Assembly (NCBI RefSeq): GCF_000340435.2
Contig: NZ_CP011883.2
Span: 3,270,687 to 3,334,686 of the forward strand
Origin: Mycobacterium haemophilum DSM 44634
Lineage (GTDB): Bacteria > Actinomycetota > Actinomycetes > Mycobacteriales > Mycobacteriaceae
Reading direction: 5' to 3'
Length of the DNA: 64,000 nucleotides
Below the pieces are notes generated by a model. The model ran no database searches and was not told the DNA's origin. It saw only the letters and a program-made list of their open reading frames with translations. The position numbers and the translations under genes were made by a program. Numbering within the stretch: position 1 is the stretch's first letter; each line of letters starts with the position of its first letter. Shown here one piece after another: positions 43,720 through 52,130 of the stretch.

Positions 43720-45093
43720 CTATGACGCATCGTTCACGCTCCGGAGCGTCGCATCCCCGGACGCATACCTGCCGTGCGAGCCCGCTGAACGGCGGCGGAC
43801 CACTACGCGCCCGCCACGACCCGGCGCGTTGGCGACACCCCGAAAATGAACCGGCTCTGCCGGAGCATCGGTTCCAGACAGCTCGAATTCGCGCAATAGC
43901 GTTCTCACCACGGTTGTCATCTGCATGTTTGCAAAGGCAGCGCCAATGCAACGATGCATGCCGCCGCCGAATGGTACCCACGCGTAACTCTCTGGCGGTC
44001 CATCCGCGAATCGGCTGGGATCAAACCGTTCTGGCTCCTCGAAGCTGTCCGACGCATGGTGGGCAGCCCAGATATCGGCGATGACGCAATGTCCCTCCGG
44101 AACTACCCACTGCCCCAGGCGCATCCGCGTTTCCGCTCGTCGAGCGACGAAAGAGAGTGCAGGCCGGTAACGCTGCACCTCCCAGATCGTCGCCTGAGTC
44201 AGCGCGGTTCCGCCGTTATCGACCTCATCGACAAGTTGCGCCAAGACATCCGGGCTGCGACGCAACCGCTCGACAGTCCATGTCAGGGTTGTGGCAGTCG
44301 TTTCGAGTCCGGCCACTAGCAGCGTCAGCAGTTCATCGCTGATATGAGCGTCAGTGATCGGTGAACCATCGTCATAACGAGCCTGCAGCATCAGCGCCAG
44401 GATATCGGTGCGCGCCTCAGGGTTCGGGTCTGCACGAGCTTCAGCGATCAGCTGCGCGACCAGGTCGTCAAAAAGTTTTCGGGCCGCTTGCACTTTGGCC
44501 CATGGACTCCAGGGACCAAGATCGCGCCGCAACCATTCCGGAGCGGCCAGCAGACGACCAGCAAGTGGAAGCGTCCGCGGCGCCAGGTAACGGAGATCAT
44601 CAAAGACTGCACCGCTCGCTCCAAAGACCGCGCGCAGGAAGACGTTGCCGGTAATCCTCGCCATTGCGGACAGGGATTCGAATTCGATTCCCTCGGGCCA
44701 TGTTCGAGCCTCGCTCATGAACTCTTCCTCGACGATCGCCGAGTAAGTCTCCATACGCTTGCCATGAAACGGTGGCACCAGCAGTTTGCGACGCCTGCGG
44801 TGCTCGGCACCGGTCAAACTAAATAGCGAGCCCGGTCCCAGTACACGGCCAACGATCGCGGGCCGACTGACGAGATCGCTGGCAGATACGAAGAGTTCTT
44901 TCAACAGCGATGGCTCGCTGACGACAAGCGAATGGCCGTAAAACGGTAGATTGAGGCAGTACGTTGATCCATACCGCTTGGTCACCCATGATCGGGCACG
45001 ATTCCTCGCGAAAGCTAATCCCCACCCCTGAATCGGCATCGGCAGCTTCGGCCCCGCAGGCAACCGAATCGGATCGTTCGTGGCTTCCGCCAT
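43720..45093 (-). CDS. cytochrome P450, CYP135/CYP138-like (copy 2)
   Basis: 457 residues from the ATG at 45093 (MAEATNDPIRLPAGPK), with GAGAGGA upstream. I-helix AGLETTATT (a Leu replaces the usual His before Glu), ExxR EVQRYRP, and heme loop FGGGMHRCIGAAF. It is strongly similar to copy 1 throughout, so a tandem duplication is likely, but the two differ in active-site-facing positions and have probably specialised. A C-terminal tail of about 20 residues after VVVRRR has no counterpart in copy 1. It begins 32 nt after the GNAT gene on the same strand. Confidence 0.92.
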   Translation of the reverse strand: MAEATNDPIRLPAGPKLPMPIQGWGLAFARNRARSWVTKRYGSTYCLNLPFYGHSLVVSEPSLLKELFVSASDLVSRPAIVGRVLGPGSLFSLTGAEHRRRRKLLVPPFHGKRMETYSAIVEEEFMSEARTWPEGIEFESLSAMARITGNVFLRAVFGASGAVFDDLRYLAPRTLPLAGRLLAAPEWLRRDLGPWSPWAKVQAARKLFDDLVAQLIAEARADPNPEARTDILALMLQARYDDGSPITDAHISDELLTLLVAGLETTATTLTWTVERLRRSPDVLAQLVDEVDNGGTALTQATIWEVQRYRPALSFVARRAETRMRLGQWVVPEGHCVIADIWAAHHASDSFEEPERFDPSRFADGPPESYAWVPFGGGMHRCIGAAFANMQMTTVVRTLLREFELSGTDAPAEPVHFRGVANAPGRGGRVVVRRRSAGSHGRYASGDATLRSVNDAS

Positions 45094-45125
45094 CGTGATG
45101 TCCTCTCGTGTAGGCGAAAGTGCCC

Positions 45126-46088
45126 TCAGATCTCCGCGGTGTTGACGCTCCATCGCGCCGCAGCGGCCAGGCCTGAACCATAGATCGTTGCGGGGGCCAC
45201 CACTGTTTCCGGGATGCCCAGATGGGCCAGGAAGGCGTCGGTGTCGGATGCCGGAATGGCGACGAACAGGGCCGGATTGCCATACTTGGCCGCCACTGGC
45301 AGCGCAGCGTGGAGGAGCGCTGCCCCGCACGCCGGATCGCGGTAGGCGAAGTCGGACAAGTGCGCGCTTCGCAACTCGCCGTCCTCGGTGAGAAGGCGCT
45401 TGGCGTGGCGGGTGTCTTCCAGCAGCCCGCACGCCGAGCCGTCCGGCAGCATCAGTGTGGTCGGGGTCAGCTCGGAGCGCAGCGTTGGGTCGCCCGCCCG
45501 CACAGCGTAGTGGCCTTGCGTCCATCGCCAATACGACTCCACGGCAGCCGCCGGGGATACCTGGTGGGCGGTATGTTCTGCCGTGGCGTGGGCGGTCCGG
45601 GAGGTGGGGATGTTCAGTACGGTGATGTGGCCGATCTCTTCGCCGGTGGGGAAGCCGAGCCGCCCGGAATAGTCCGATGGCGACTTGGCGGTGCCATCCA
45701 TCACCACGCCGAAGGCTCCCTCACCGTTTTTATGCTTTCTCGCTTCTCTAAGAAAAGCGACGCCGAGCCTGAAAATCGTCCGCCCGCCTTGCTCGGCCGG
45801 CAGGATCTTCAAGTCCCCGATATAGGCGGAGTGCTGCTCGCGCCCATCTGGGGTCCGCAGCGGGCGCAGCGCGGCAGCAACGGTGCCCATCACCCGGCCG
45901 TCACGCTCCGCCACGAACACGATGGCAACCTCGGCCATTGCGCGGTAGAACCGCGTGTAGTCGTCGCCATGCGAAATTCGGAAGCTGCGACCCGGCCCCA
46001 GCGGGTAGCTGAACTGCTCCTCGAAAATCTCCAGGGCGCGGGCCAAGTCAGCCGACGGCGGGCCCTCGAGCCTGTGGACTGTCGTCAC
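45126..46088 (-). CDS. GNAT-fold acyltransferase in the putative biosynthetic operon
   Basis: 320 residues, GTG start 6 nt after the oxidase gene. The N-terminal half has a GNAT core: the beta4/alpha3 segment YIGDLKILPAEQGGRTIF near residue 89 is the acyl-CoA-binding region. The C-terminal half (about residues 170-320) is an additional domain with no recognised motif, making it twice the size of a simple acetyltransferase. The layout fits N-acyl amino acid synthases or autoinducer-synthase relatives. The likely job is acylation of an amino group on a product of the neighbouring enzymes; donor and acceptor are inferred, not seen. Confidence 0.8.
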   Translation of the reverse strand: MTTVHRLEGPPSADLARALEIFEEQFSYPLGPGRSFRISHGDDYTRFYRAMAEVAIVFVAERDGRVMGTVAAALRPLRTPDGREQHSAYIGDLKILPAEQGGRTIFRLGVAFLREARKHKNGEGAFGVVMDGTAKSPSDYSGRLGFPTGEEIGHITVLNIPTSRTAHATAEHTAHQVSPAAAVESYWRWTQGHYAVRAGDPTLRSELTPTTLMLPDGSACGLLEDTRHAKRLLTEDGELRSAHLSDFAYRDPACGAALLHAALPVAAKYGNPALFVAIPASDTDAFLAHLGIPETVVAPATIYGSGLAAAARWSVNTAEI

Positions 46089-46094
46089 CGAAGC

Positions 46095-46796
46095 TCAGCC
46101 GGTGAGGGTGTACAGGTCGGTGTAGAGGCGGTTGAAGACGTAAGCGCCCAACCGCAGACCCCGGTCGATAGCTGCGTGGGTGGTGGGGTCGTCGTAGGAG
46201 GGTTCAACGATGATGAAGAAGTCCTCGGCGTGCTGCTCGTCGATCTCCGCGTGAAGTGCGTAGTGCACCAGATCATCCTCGGCGACCCAGCCGCGCGCTA
46301 CCACAGCCGAGCCGATGGTGGCCGAGATCGCGGCGAAAGCATGCTCGATGATGCCCAGACAACTAGCCCCCACCGCCAGATCCTCCATCGTGCACGCGGA
46401 GGTGAGGACGCTGTTGAACGCATGCACTTGAGGGGACGGGGTCAGGGCGTCCAAACGTTCAGCATCGTCGCTGCCGATGCTGGCCAGGAATTGCCGAAAC
46501 GTGTGGTGGTGGAAAGCGTGCGGCTTTAATTCGCCGTGCTCCTCGAGGATGTTGCTCAAGATGCCGAGGCGCTGGCCGGGTAACTCCATCCGGGAGATCA
46601 ACGAGGCCATCGGGCGGGCGAAGTAGGTGACGGCGAAGCCGAACTGCTCCTGGCTGGCGCGGAAGTGCTCCAGCGTCATGCTGCCGTCGACCAGTGTGGT
46701 CAGATACGGGTTAGCCATGATTTTCACATCGGCAAGAAGCTGTTCGGCCTTGGCCGTTACCTGCGGGGCCTGGGTGAGATAGCCGGTCGTGGTCAT
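46095..46796 (-). CDS. heme-oxygenase-fold, iron-containing oxidase (HDO/TenA/PqqC-like)
   Basis: 233 residues. A mostly helical protein with the metal-ligand pattern of heme-oxygenase-like diiron oxidases: FRASQEQFGFAVTYFARP near residue 45, ILEEHGE near residue 83 followed by HAFHHHTF, GIIEHAFAAIS near residue 152, and HAEIDEQHAEDFF near residue 186. Members of this superfamily oxidise amino acids or fatty acids with O2 (for example decarboxylation, desaturation, N-hydroxylation). The position between the aminocarboxypropyl transferase and the GNAT suggests that it acts on their common intermediate. Substrate unknown. Confidence 0.82.
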   Translation of the reverse strand: MTTTGYLTQAPQVTAKAEQLLADVKIMANPYLTTLVDGSMTLEHFRASQEQFGFAVTYFARPMASLISRMELPGQRLGILSNILEEHGELKPHAFHHHTFRQFLASIGSDDAERLDALTPSPQVHAFNSVLTSACTMEDLAVGASCLGIIEHAFAAISATIGSAVVARGWVAEDDLVHYALHAEIDEQHAEDFFIIVEPSYDDPTTHAAIDRGLRLGAYVFNRLYTDLYTLTG

Positions 46797-46841
46797 TGCT
46801 CTCCAATCGGGGTAGGGCTGGGGCGGGAAGATGGAGCAGGG

Positions 46842-47939
46842 TCAGGGCTTCGCACCGATGTGCAAAGCCCGGTAAAAGAAGCTGCGGTCCCGGCTGTGCA
46901 GCTCGTCGGCCACTGGGTCCCACCGGAACTCAGGGCCGCAGCCGTGCACATCTAACGTCGAGTTCAGCTGGCGCACCACCACGATGCCGCCCGGCCGTAA
47001 GGCCTGCCAGACACGTTCCAACGTCACCCGAGCCTGCGTAGGAGTTAGCCAGTCGAGAATATTCGACACGTGTATAATATCAAACTGGCCGGGCGGAACG
47101 GCTGCAAGTGCCTCATCCATCGGGTTCTGCGCGACGGTGATCTCCGGCAACCGCAGTACCGGTGCCTCCTGGGCCAGCCACGGCACCGTGACACCGGGGT
47201 AGCGGCCCGCCAGCAGCTGCCACAGGTAGGGATTGTCGGCTGCAGGCAGGGTTGCCAGAACATGGCGGGTCCGGCGGGCGAAGTGCCGGGCGAACGGCTC
47301 GACCCGGTTGGCCGTCGCTCCCTCACCAAATAACTGCACCAGGACATCCAGGTCGAACGCCGCATCGTAGGCACGGTCCAACGCCTCACCGAGGGCTGTG
47401 TCCGGAGCAACCAGCCGTGCCTGCTCAACCGGATTCCGTAGCGCCAGCACGGCGTCCAATTCGTCTCGCCACTGCGCCAAATCTTGACGTAAGGCGGCGA
47501 ATAGCCACTCGTAACGACCGGAGAAATCCGGGCCCCGGGTGGCAACGTCCTGCATCGGACCAAAGACATCGGGCTCGAGGTTTACTGCCGCAAACACCGA
47601 CTCCAAGGCAACGTGACGCTCCGCCACCGGCATCGGCGTGTGTCCCAGCAACCGCATTCGTTCTGCGCTACTGACCGTCTGCAGCAGGTACAGCTTGAGC
47701 CGGGTCAACGCCAGCTGCGCGGGATTAGCATCGACGAGATGCAGCGAACCGACACCCGCACACGCCGCCAATGTCGCAGCGGTACACCCGCCGGAGGCCG
47801 TCAATGCGATCCGCAACGCTGCGCCCCGCGCCTGGTGCTGCCGCAACGCAAGCCACACGTCTTGCCAGGGGTCCTCACGGACCTGAGCAAAGGCCAACGG
47901 CAAGTGGCGCGCCTGCGCTAACCAGTCATGCCGTGGCAC
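46842..47939 (-). CDS. BtaA/DUF3419-like SAM-dependent 3-amino-3-carboxypropyl transferase
   Basis: 365 residues from the GTG at 47939, chosen because GGAGG lies seven bases upstream; a TTG at 47996 is the other option. The N-terminal segment FAQVREDPWQDVWLAL near residue 20, the SAM-loop region LTASGGCTAATLAACAG followed by LVDANPAQLALTRLKL, and the late HVSNILDWLTPTQA and LRPGGIVVVRQL are the DUF3419/BtaA pattern. BtaA transfers the aminocarboxypropyl group of SAM to diacylglycerol, making the homoserine ether headgroup of betaine lipids. No BtaB methyltransferase gene is nearby, so a betaine lipid is not the obvious product. Confidence 0.82.
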   Translation of the reverse strand: MPRHDWLAQARHLPLAFAQVREDPWQDVWLALRQHQARGAALRIALTASGGCTAATLAACAGVGSLHLVDANPAQLALTRLKLYLLQTVSSAERMRLLGHTPMPVAERHVALESVFAAVNLEPDVFGPMQDVATRGPDFSGRYEWLFAALRQDLAQWRDELDAVLALRNPVEQARLVAPDTALGEALDRAYDAAFDLDVLVQLFGEGATANRVEPFARHFARRTRHVLATLPAADNPYLWQLLAGRYPGVTVPWLAQEAPVLRLPEITVAQNPMDEALAAVPPGQFDIIHVSNILDWLTPTQARVTLERVWQALRPGGIVVVRQLNSTLDVHGCGPEFRWDPVADELHSRDRSFFYRALHIGAKP

Positions 47940-48073
47940 TATCACCCCTCCAAAATGATGGACTTCTCGGATGTCGCCATACCACCGGACGCCCAATATT
48001 TACGGAGGAGGACGCCTGAGTGTGGCCGCTACGGGGAAGAACGGACTCCGGTGTCCAGTTTTTGTACACGCGA

Positions 48074-48079
48074 ATTATA
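48074..48079 (-). promoter_or_regulatory. candidate -10 box upstream of the BtaA-like gene
   Basis: The minus strand has TATAAT, an exact sigma-70/SigA-type -10 hexamer, about 135 nt upstream of the GTG at 47939. No good -35 is seen at the right distance. If used, it would let the four or five distal genes be transcribed separately from mmpL. Confidence 0.4.
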
Positions 48080-48178
48080 CCGACCGAGTCCGACTTTGCT
48101 CGCCGCGTGGCGTGTGACACAGGTCACGGCTGCCGCTGGCCCCGGCCGACCGGCCATGTCGGCGGTGCGCTGCACTCG

Positions 48179-51016
48179 CTAATGCGACAGAGGCCGGCTG
48201 CGCACTCTCAGCGGCCACCAAAACCATCGTCCGAGCAGCGCGGCTATGGCCGGGGTCATAAACGAGCGAACGATCATCGTGTCAAAGATCAGACCGAGAC
48301 CGATCGTGGTGCCGACCTGTCCGATAACCCGCAGATCGCTGACGACCATGGCCGCCATGGTAAAGGCGAATACCAGGCCCGCGTTCGTCACAACCTTTCC
48401 GGTACTGCCCATCGAACGGATAATCCCGGTGTTCAGCCCGGCGCCAATTTCCTGTTTGAACCGTGAAACCAACAATAGATTGTAGTCAGATCCCACTGCT
48501 AAAAGGGCGATGACCGACATCGTCAGCACCATATAATGCAAATCCATACCGATAATATGCTGCCAAACCAGCACCGACAGCCCGAGGGAAGCACCCAGTG
48601 ACACGGCCACCGTGCCGACAATCACCGCGGCGGCGACAAAGGCGCGGGTGAGGATCAGCATGATGATGAAAATGAAGCAGAACGCAGCAATCCCTGCTAT
48701 CACGAGATCCCAGTTGGCGCCCTCGGCGATGTCTTTGACGGCGGCTCCCGTGCCGGTCACGTAGATCTTGGCGTCCTCCAAAGGCGTTCCTTTGAGTGAC
48801 TCCTCTGCCGCCGTCTTTATCGCATCGATGCTGGCGATGCCCTCCGCCGTTTGCGGATCTCCCCGGTGCAAAATAATGAAGCGGGCCGCGTGTCCGTCGG
48901 GCGATAGGAATGAGTTCATAACGCGCTGGAAATCGGCGCTTTTGAAGACCTCCGGCGGAAGGTAAAATGAGTCATCATTCTTGGCGGCGTCGAAAGCCTT
49001 TCCCATGGCGTTCGTGTTGTCGCTCATCTCGTCCATTTGATCCATAATCCCGGACATGGTGCTGTGCATGGTCAGTATCATGGTTCGCATACTTTCCATG
49101 GCGTCGACCATCGGCGGGAACGTCGTAACCATCTGGGGCATCACCGCGTCAAATTCTTTGATGTCCGCCACGAAACTGTTCAGCTTTTCGTCGATCTGGT
49201 CCAGGCCGTCCAATGCGTCAAGGATCGATCGAAATGACCAGCAGATTGGAATATCGAAGCAGTGTCTTTCCCAATAGAAATAGCTGCGAATTGGTCGCCA
49301 GAAATCGTCAAAATCCGCGATGTTATCGCGTACCTCGTTGGCGATTTGCTGCATCTCTACGGTATCACCAGCTAGGCGGTGACTATTGTCCGCAAGCCGT
49401 GACATCAATGCATTCATCTGCCGCATAAGCGCCGCTGTTCTGGCCATCTCGTCGGCTTGCTTCAGCAGGTCGTTCATCCGGTCGCGTTGGTAATGCAAAA
49501 TCTGTACCTGACCGGCGTTTCGCATGCTGATCTGAAACGGTATTGATGCGTGGTCCATTGCCGTTCCGTTGGGTCGGGTGGCGGCCTGCACCCGCGAGAT
49601 TCCCGGAACACGGAATATTCCTTTAGCCAGTTTGTCCAGGATCAGAAAATCTGACGGATTTCGCATATCGCGATCCGCTTCGATCATTAAAATCTCCGGC
49701 TTCATCCGGGCTGGGGAGAAGTGGCGATCCGCGGCGGCGAATCCTTCATTTGCCGGGGCAGAGGACGGTAAATATGCCCTGTCGTTGTAGTTGATTCGAA
49801 ATCCGGGCAGCGCCAGCAAGCCGACGAAAGCGATCGTCATCGTGACGATCAGCACGGGCAGGGGCCAGCGAACTACCACAGTGCCGACACGGCGCCAACC
49901 ACGAACTTTGAGCAGCCGCTTGGAGTCGAACAGGCCAAAACGGCTGCCGACGACCAGCATTGCCGGCCCCAGCGTCAACGCGACCGCCAAGGTAATCAGC
50001 ATCCCCACCGCGGTGGGAATCGCCAGGCTCTTAAAGGAGGGCATCCGGGCGAATTCGAGGCACAAGGTCGCGCCGGCAATGGTCAAGCCAGTGCCCACAA
50101 TGATATGGGCGGTTCCGCGGTACATGGCATAAAAGGCGGCCTCTTTGTCTTCGCCAGCCTGGCGCGCCTCCTGATACCGCCCGAAGAGGAAAATCCCGTA
50201 ATCCGTGCCGGCCGCAATTGTCAGCGACGTAATCAGACTGACCACAAAGGTGGTAAGACCAACGACACCGCTATGCGCGAGAAGAGCGGCAACTGCGCGT
50301 GCCACAGTCAATTCAACCCCGACCGTGAACAGCAACGCAATGACGGTAACGGTCGAACGATAGACAAGGAGCAACATAACAAAAATCACAACCACCGAAG
50401 CCACGGTGATCCTGAACATGGATTTTTCACCACTACGCTGCATATCCACAATGAGCGGCGACGCCCCCGTGACATAAGTCTTGAGCCCCGGCGGAGCGGG
50501 CGTCTCCGCGACGATCTTGCGGACGGCTTCCACGGATTCATTGGCCAGCGGCTCACCTCGATTACCCGCCAGACGCAATTGGACAGACACGGCTTTACCA
50601 TCGTTGCTTTGCGCGCCCGCCGCCGTGAGAGGATCGGCCCAGAAGTCTTGCACGTTCTGAACGTGCTTGGTATCAGCTCTCAACTTCCGTATTAGCACGT
50701 CGTAGTACTTATGAGCCGCGTCACCGAGCGGCTGGTCGTCCTCCAACACGATCATCGCTGAACTGTCGGAGTTCCCTTCGTGGAACACCTGGCCAATGCG
50801 CCTGATCGCCGTATACGACGGCGCTTCCTGAGGACTCAGTGACACCGAACGCGCTTGCTCGACCGCTTCCAGCGATGGCACGAAGATGGTGAGGACGACG
50901 CAAATAGCCAACCAGCCCACAATGATGGGCACCGCAAACGCATGGATCATCCGCGCGATTAACGGTCTTTCCGCGTGGGCGCGGGTATCGGAGTCGTTCG
51001 CGTAGTCGACCGTCAT
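48179..51016 (-). CDS. MmpL-family RND transporter
   Basis: About 945 residues from the ATG at 51016 (a GTG at 51043 adds nine). Two repeats of an RND module: a first helix (IVGWLAICVVLTIFVPSL), a periplasmic domain, five helices with the proton-relay GTDYGIFLFGRYQEAR near residue 290, a second long periplasmic domain rich in Asp/Met/helix (about residues 430-760), and a second bundle with GSDYNLLLVSRFKQE near residue 855. It belongs to the MmpL2/4/5-type branch. It presumably exports a lipid or siderophore-like product; no MmpS partner gene is present on either side. First gene of the minus-strand cluster. Confidence 0.93.
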   Translation of the reverse strand: MTVDYANDSDTRAHAERPLIARMIHAFAVPIIVGWLAICVVLTIFVPSLEAVEQARSVSLSPQEAPSYTAIRRIGQVFHEGNSDSSAMIVLEDDQPLGDAAHKYYDVLIRKLRADTKHVQNVQDFWADPLTAAGAQSNDGKAVSVQLRLAGNRGEPLANESVEAVRKIVAETPAPPGLKTYVTGASPLIVDMQRSGEKSMFRITVASVVVIFVMLLLVYRSTVTVIALLFTVGVELTVARAVAALLAHSGVVGLTTFVVSLITSLTIAAGTDYGIFLFGRYQEARQAGEDKEAAFYAMYRGTAHIIVGTGLTIAGATLCLEFARMPSFKSLAIPTAVGMLITLAVALTLGPAMLVVGSRFGLFDSKRLLKVRGWRRVGTVVVRWPLPVLIVTMTIAFVGLLALPGFRINYNDRAYLPSSAPANEGFAAADRHFSPARMKPEILMIEADRDMRNPSDFLILDKLAKGIFRVPGISRVQAATRPNGTAMDHASIPFQISMRNAGQVQILHYQRDRMNDLLKQADEMARTAALMRQMNALMSRLADNSHRLAGDTVEMQQIANEVRDNIADFDDFWRPIRSYFYWERHCFDIPICWSFRSILDALDGLDQIDEKLNSFVADIKEFDAVMPQMVTTFPPMVDAMESMRTMILTMHSTMSGIMDQMDEMSDNTNAMGKAFDAAKNDDSFYLPPEVFKSADFQRVMNSFLSPDGHAARFIILHRGDPQTAEGIASIDAIKTAAEESLKGTPLEDAKIYVTGTGAAVKDIAEGANWDLVIAGIAAFCFIFIIMLILTRAFVAAAVIVGTVAVSLGASLGLSVLVWQHIIGMDLHYMVLTMSVIALLAVGSDYNLLLVSRFKQEIGAGLNTGIIRSMGSTGKVVTNAGLVFAFTMAAMVVSDLRVIGQVGTTIGLGLIFDTMIVRSFMTPAIAALLGRWFWWPLRVRSRPLSH

Positions 51017-51122
51017 GCGACTCGGTTCGCCATTGGGATGCACTCATCAGATGGCGACAGGTCAACTCCTCAATGTCCGCGTGAACCACAAACCGTTGGT
51101 AAACCTTAAGCAACCCACCACT

Positions 51123-51140
51123 CGGTCAACAACTTGACCG
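51123..51140. other. inverted repeat between ppx2 and the mmpL gene
   Basis: CGGTCAACAACTTGACCG is a perfect 7-bp inverted repeat around CAAC. It starts 25 nt after the ppx2 stop and about 105 nt before mmpL. It could end ppx2 transcription or be an operator for the transporter cluster; each arm also holds TTGACC, a -35-like hexamer. Confidence 0.4.
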
Positions 51141-51164
51141 CGCCGGTGTGACATCGACCGGGGC

Positions 51165-52130
51165 TTACCCCGCGATCGAGAGCGCGATGCCGTCCAGAAT
51201 GTCGTGTTCGCTGACGGTCAGCTCGTCGATACCCGCCCGGGTACGCAACTCGCGCGCCAACTCCTGGACCACGATCGCACCGCCGCCGATCACATCGGCC
51301 CGGCCCTCATGCATCGGCGGCAGCGCGACGCGCTGCATGCGCGTCATACCGATCAGCCGGTCACAGACGGCCAGCAGATCACTGCTGCAAACCCGCGAAA
51401 GATGAATGGCCGCAGCGTCGTACGTCGTCATATTCTGGGCCAGGGCAGACAGCGTGGTCATCGTCCCGGCCAGCCCAACCCAGGTCCGCGCGTGCTCAAC
51501 CGGCACCCGCTGCAACGCCACATCGAGCCGTTCACGCACCACCTGGCGGGCCGCAGCGACTTCTTCGGGTGTCGGCGGGTCGGAGTGCAAACAACGTTCG
51601 GTCAGCCGTACGCAGCCGATGTCGGCCGAGTAACTCGCCACTGCCCCGCGCCCCGCCGACCCGCCGCCAAGCACGATCTCGGTGGAACCACCACCTAAGT
51701 CGACGACAACGAAAGGCGCACCGGCACTATCTAATTCACCGACCGCACCGCGGAAAGATAGCTCAGCTTCCTCGGCGCCGGTGATTACCTCCGCGACCGA
51801 GCCAGGGATCACGGCGCCGAGCACGTCGGCTGTCATCGCAAAGAACACATCACGATTGGCGACATCGCGCGCGGCCGACGTGGCAACCATCCGTACCCGC
51901 TCGACACGGTGAGCACTGAGCAGCGCGGCATAGTCGGCCAGTGCGCCCCGGGTCCGGGCAATCGCGTCCGGCGCAAACTCACCCGTTGCGTCGACTCCCT
52001 GTCCCAGCCGCACGATCCTCATCTCGCGATGCACATCGCGCCACTGCCCGCCCGCTGACCCGCTTTGTAAGTCGGCGATCAGCAACCGAATCGAGTTGGT
52101 ACCACAGTCAATCGCGGCGACCCTGCTCAC
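51165..52130 (-). CDS. ppx2: exopolyphosphatase / pppGpp phosphohydrolase Ppx2
   Basis: 321 residues, ASKHA fold of the Ppx/GppA family. Phosphate-binding loops AAIDCGTNSIRLLIAD at the N-terminus and VVDLGGGSTEIVLGG near residue 145 are intact. It is a single-domain (short) exopolyphosphatase, without the C-terminal HD-like domain of E. coli Ppx. It degrades short-chain polyphosphate or pppGpp. Overlaps the stop of the upstream DUF501 gene by 4 nt (ATGA). In H37Rv, as I recall, it adjoins kdpE directly. Confidence 0.94.
   Translation of the reverse strand: MSRVAAIDCGTNSIRLLIADLQSGSAGGQWRDVHREMRIVRLGQGVDATGEFAPDAIARTRGALADYAALLSAHRVERVRMVATSAARDVANRDVFFAMTADVLGAVIPGSVAEVITGAEEAELSFRGAVGELDSAGAPFVVVDLGGGSTEIVLGGGSAGRGAVASYSADIGCVRLTERCLHSDPPTPEEVAAARQVVRERLDVALQRVPVEHARTWVGLAGTMTTLSALAQNMTTYDAAAIHLSRVCSSDLLAVCDRLIGMTRMQRVALPPMHEGRADVIGGGAIVVQELARELRTRAGIDELTVSEHDILDGIALSIAG

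Noticed and set aside
43606..43981. N-terminal extension of P450 copy 1
   Set aside because: The extra 125 codons overlap the 3' end of P450 copy 2 and encode Arg/Cys-rich sequence; the ATG at 43606 has a good ribosome-binding site and family-like start.
45094..45531. N-terminal extension of P450 copy 2
   Set aside because: It overlaps the GNAT gene in another frame and has no P450 character before MAEAT.
45222..46529. 435-codon plus-strand frame over the GNAT and oxidase genes
   Set aside because: Antisense to two genes with clear family motifs; its protein is low-complexity Gly/Arg/Val.
46842..47939. Ordinary small-molecule methyltransferase
   Set aside because: The late SNILDWL and RQL motifs and the FAQVREDPW start follow DUF3419/BtaA rather than common class I methyltransferases; kept as BtaA-like, with substrate unassigned.
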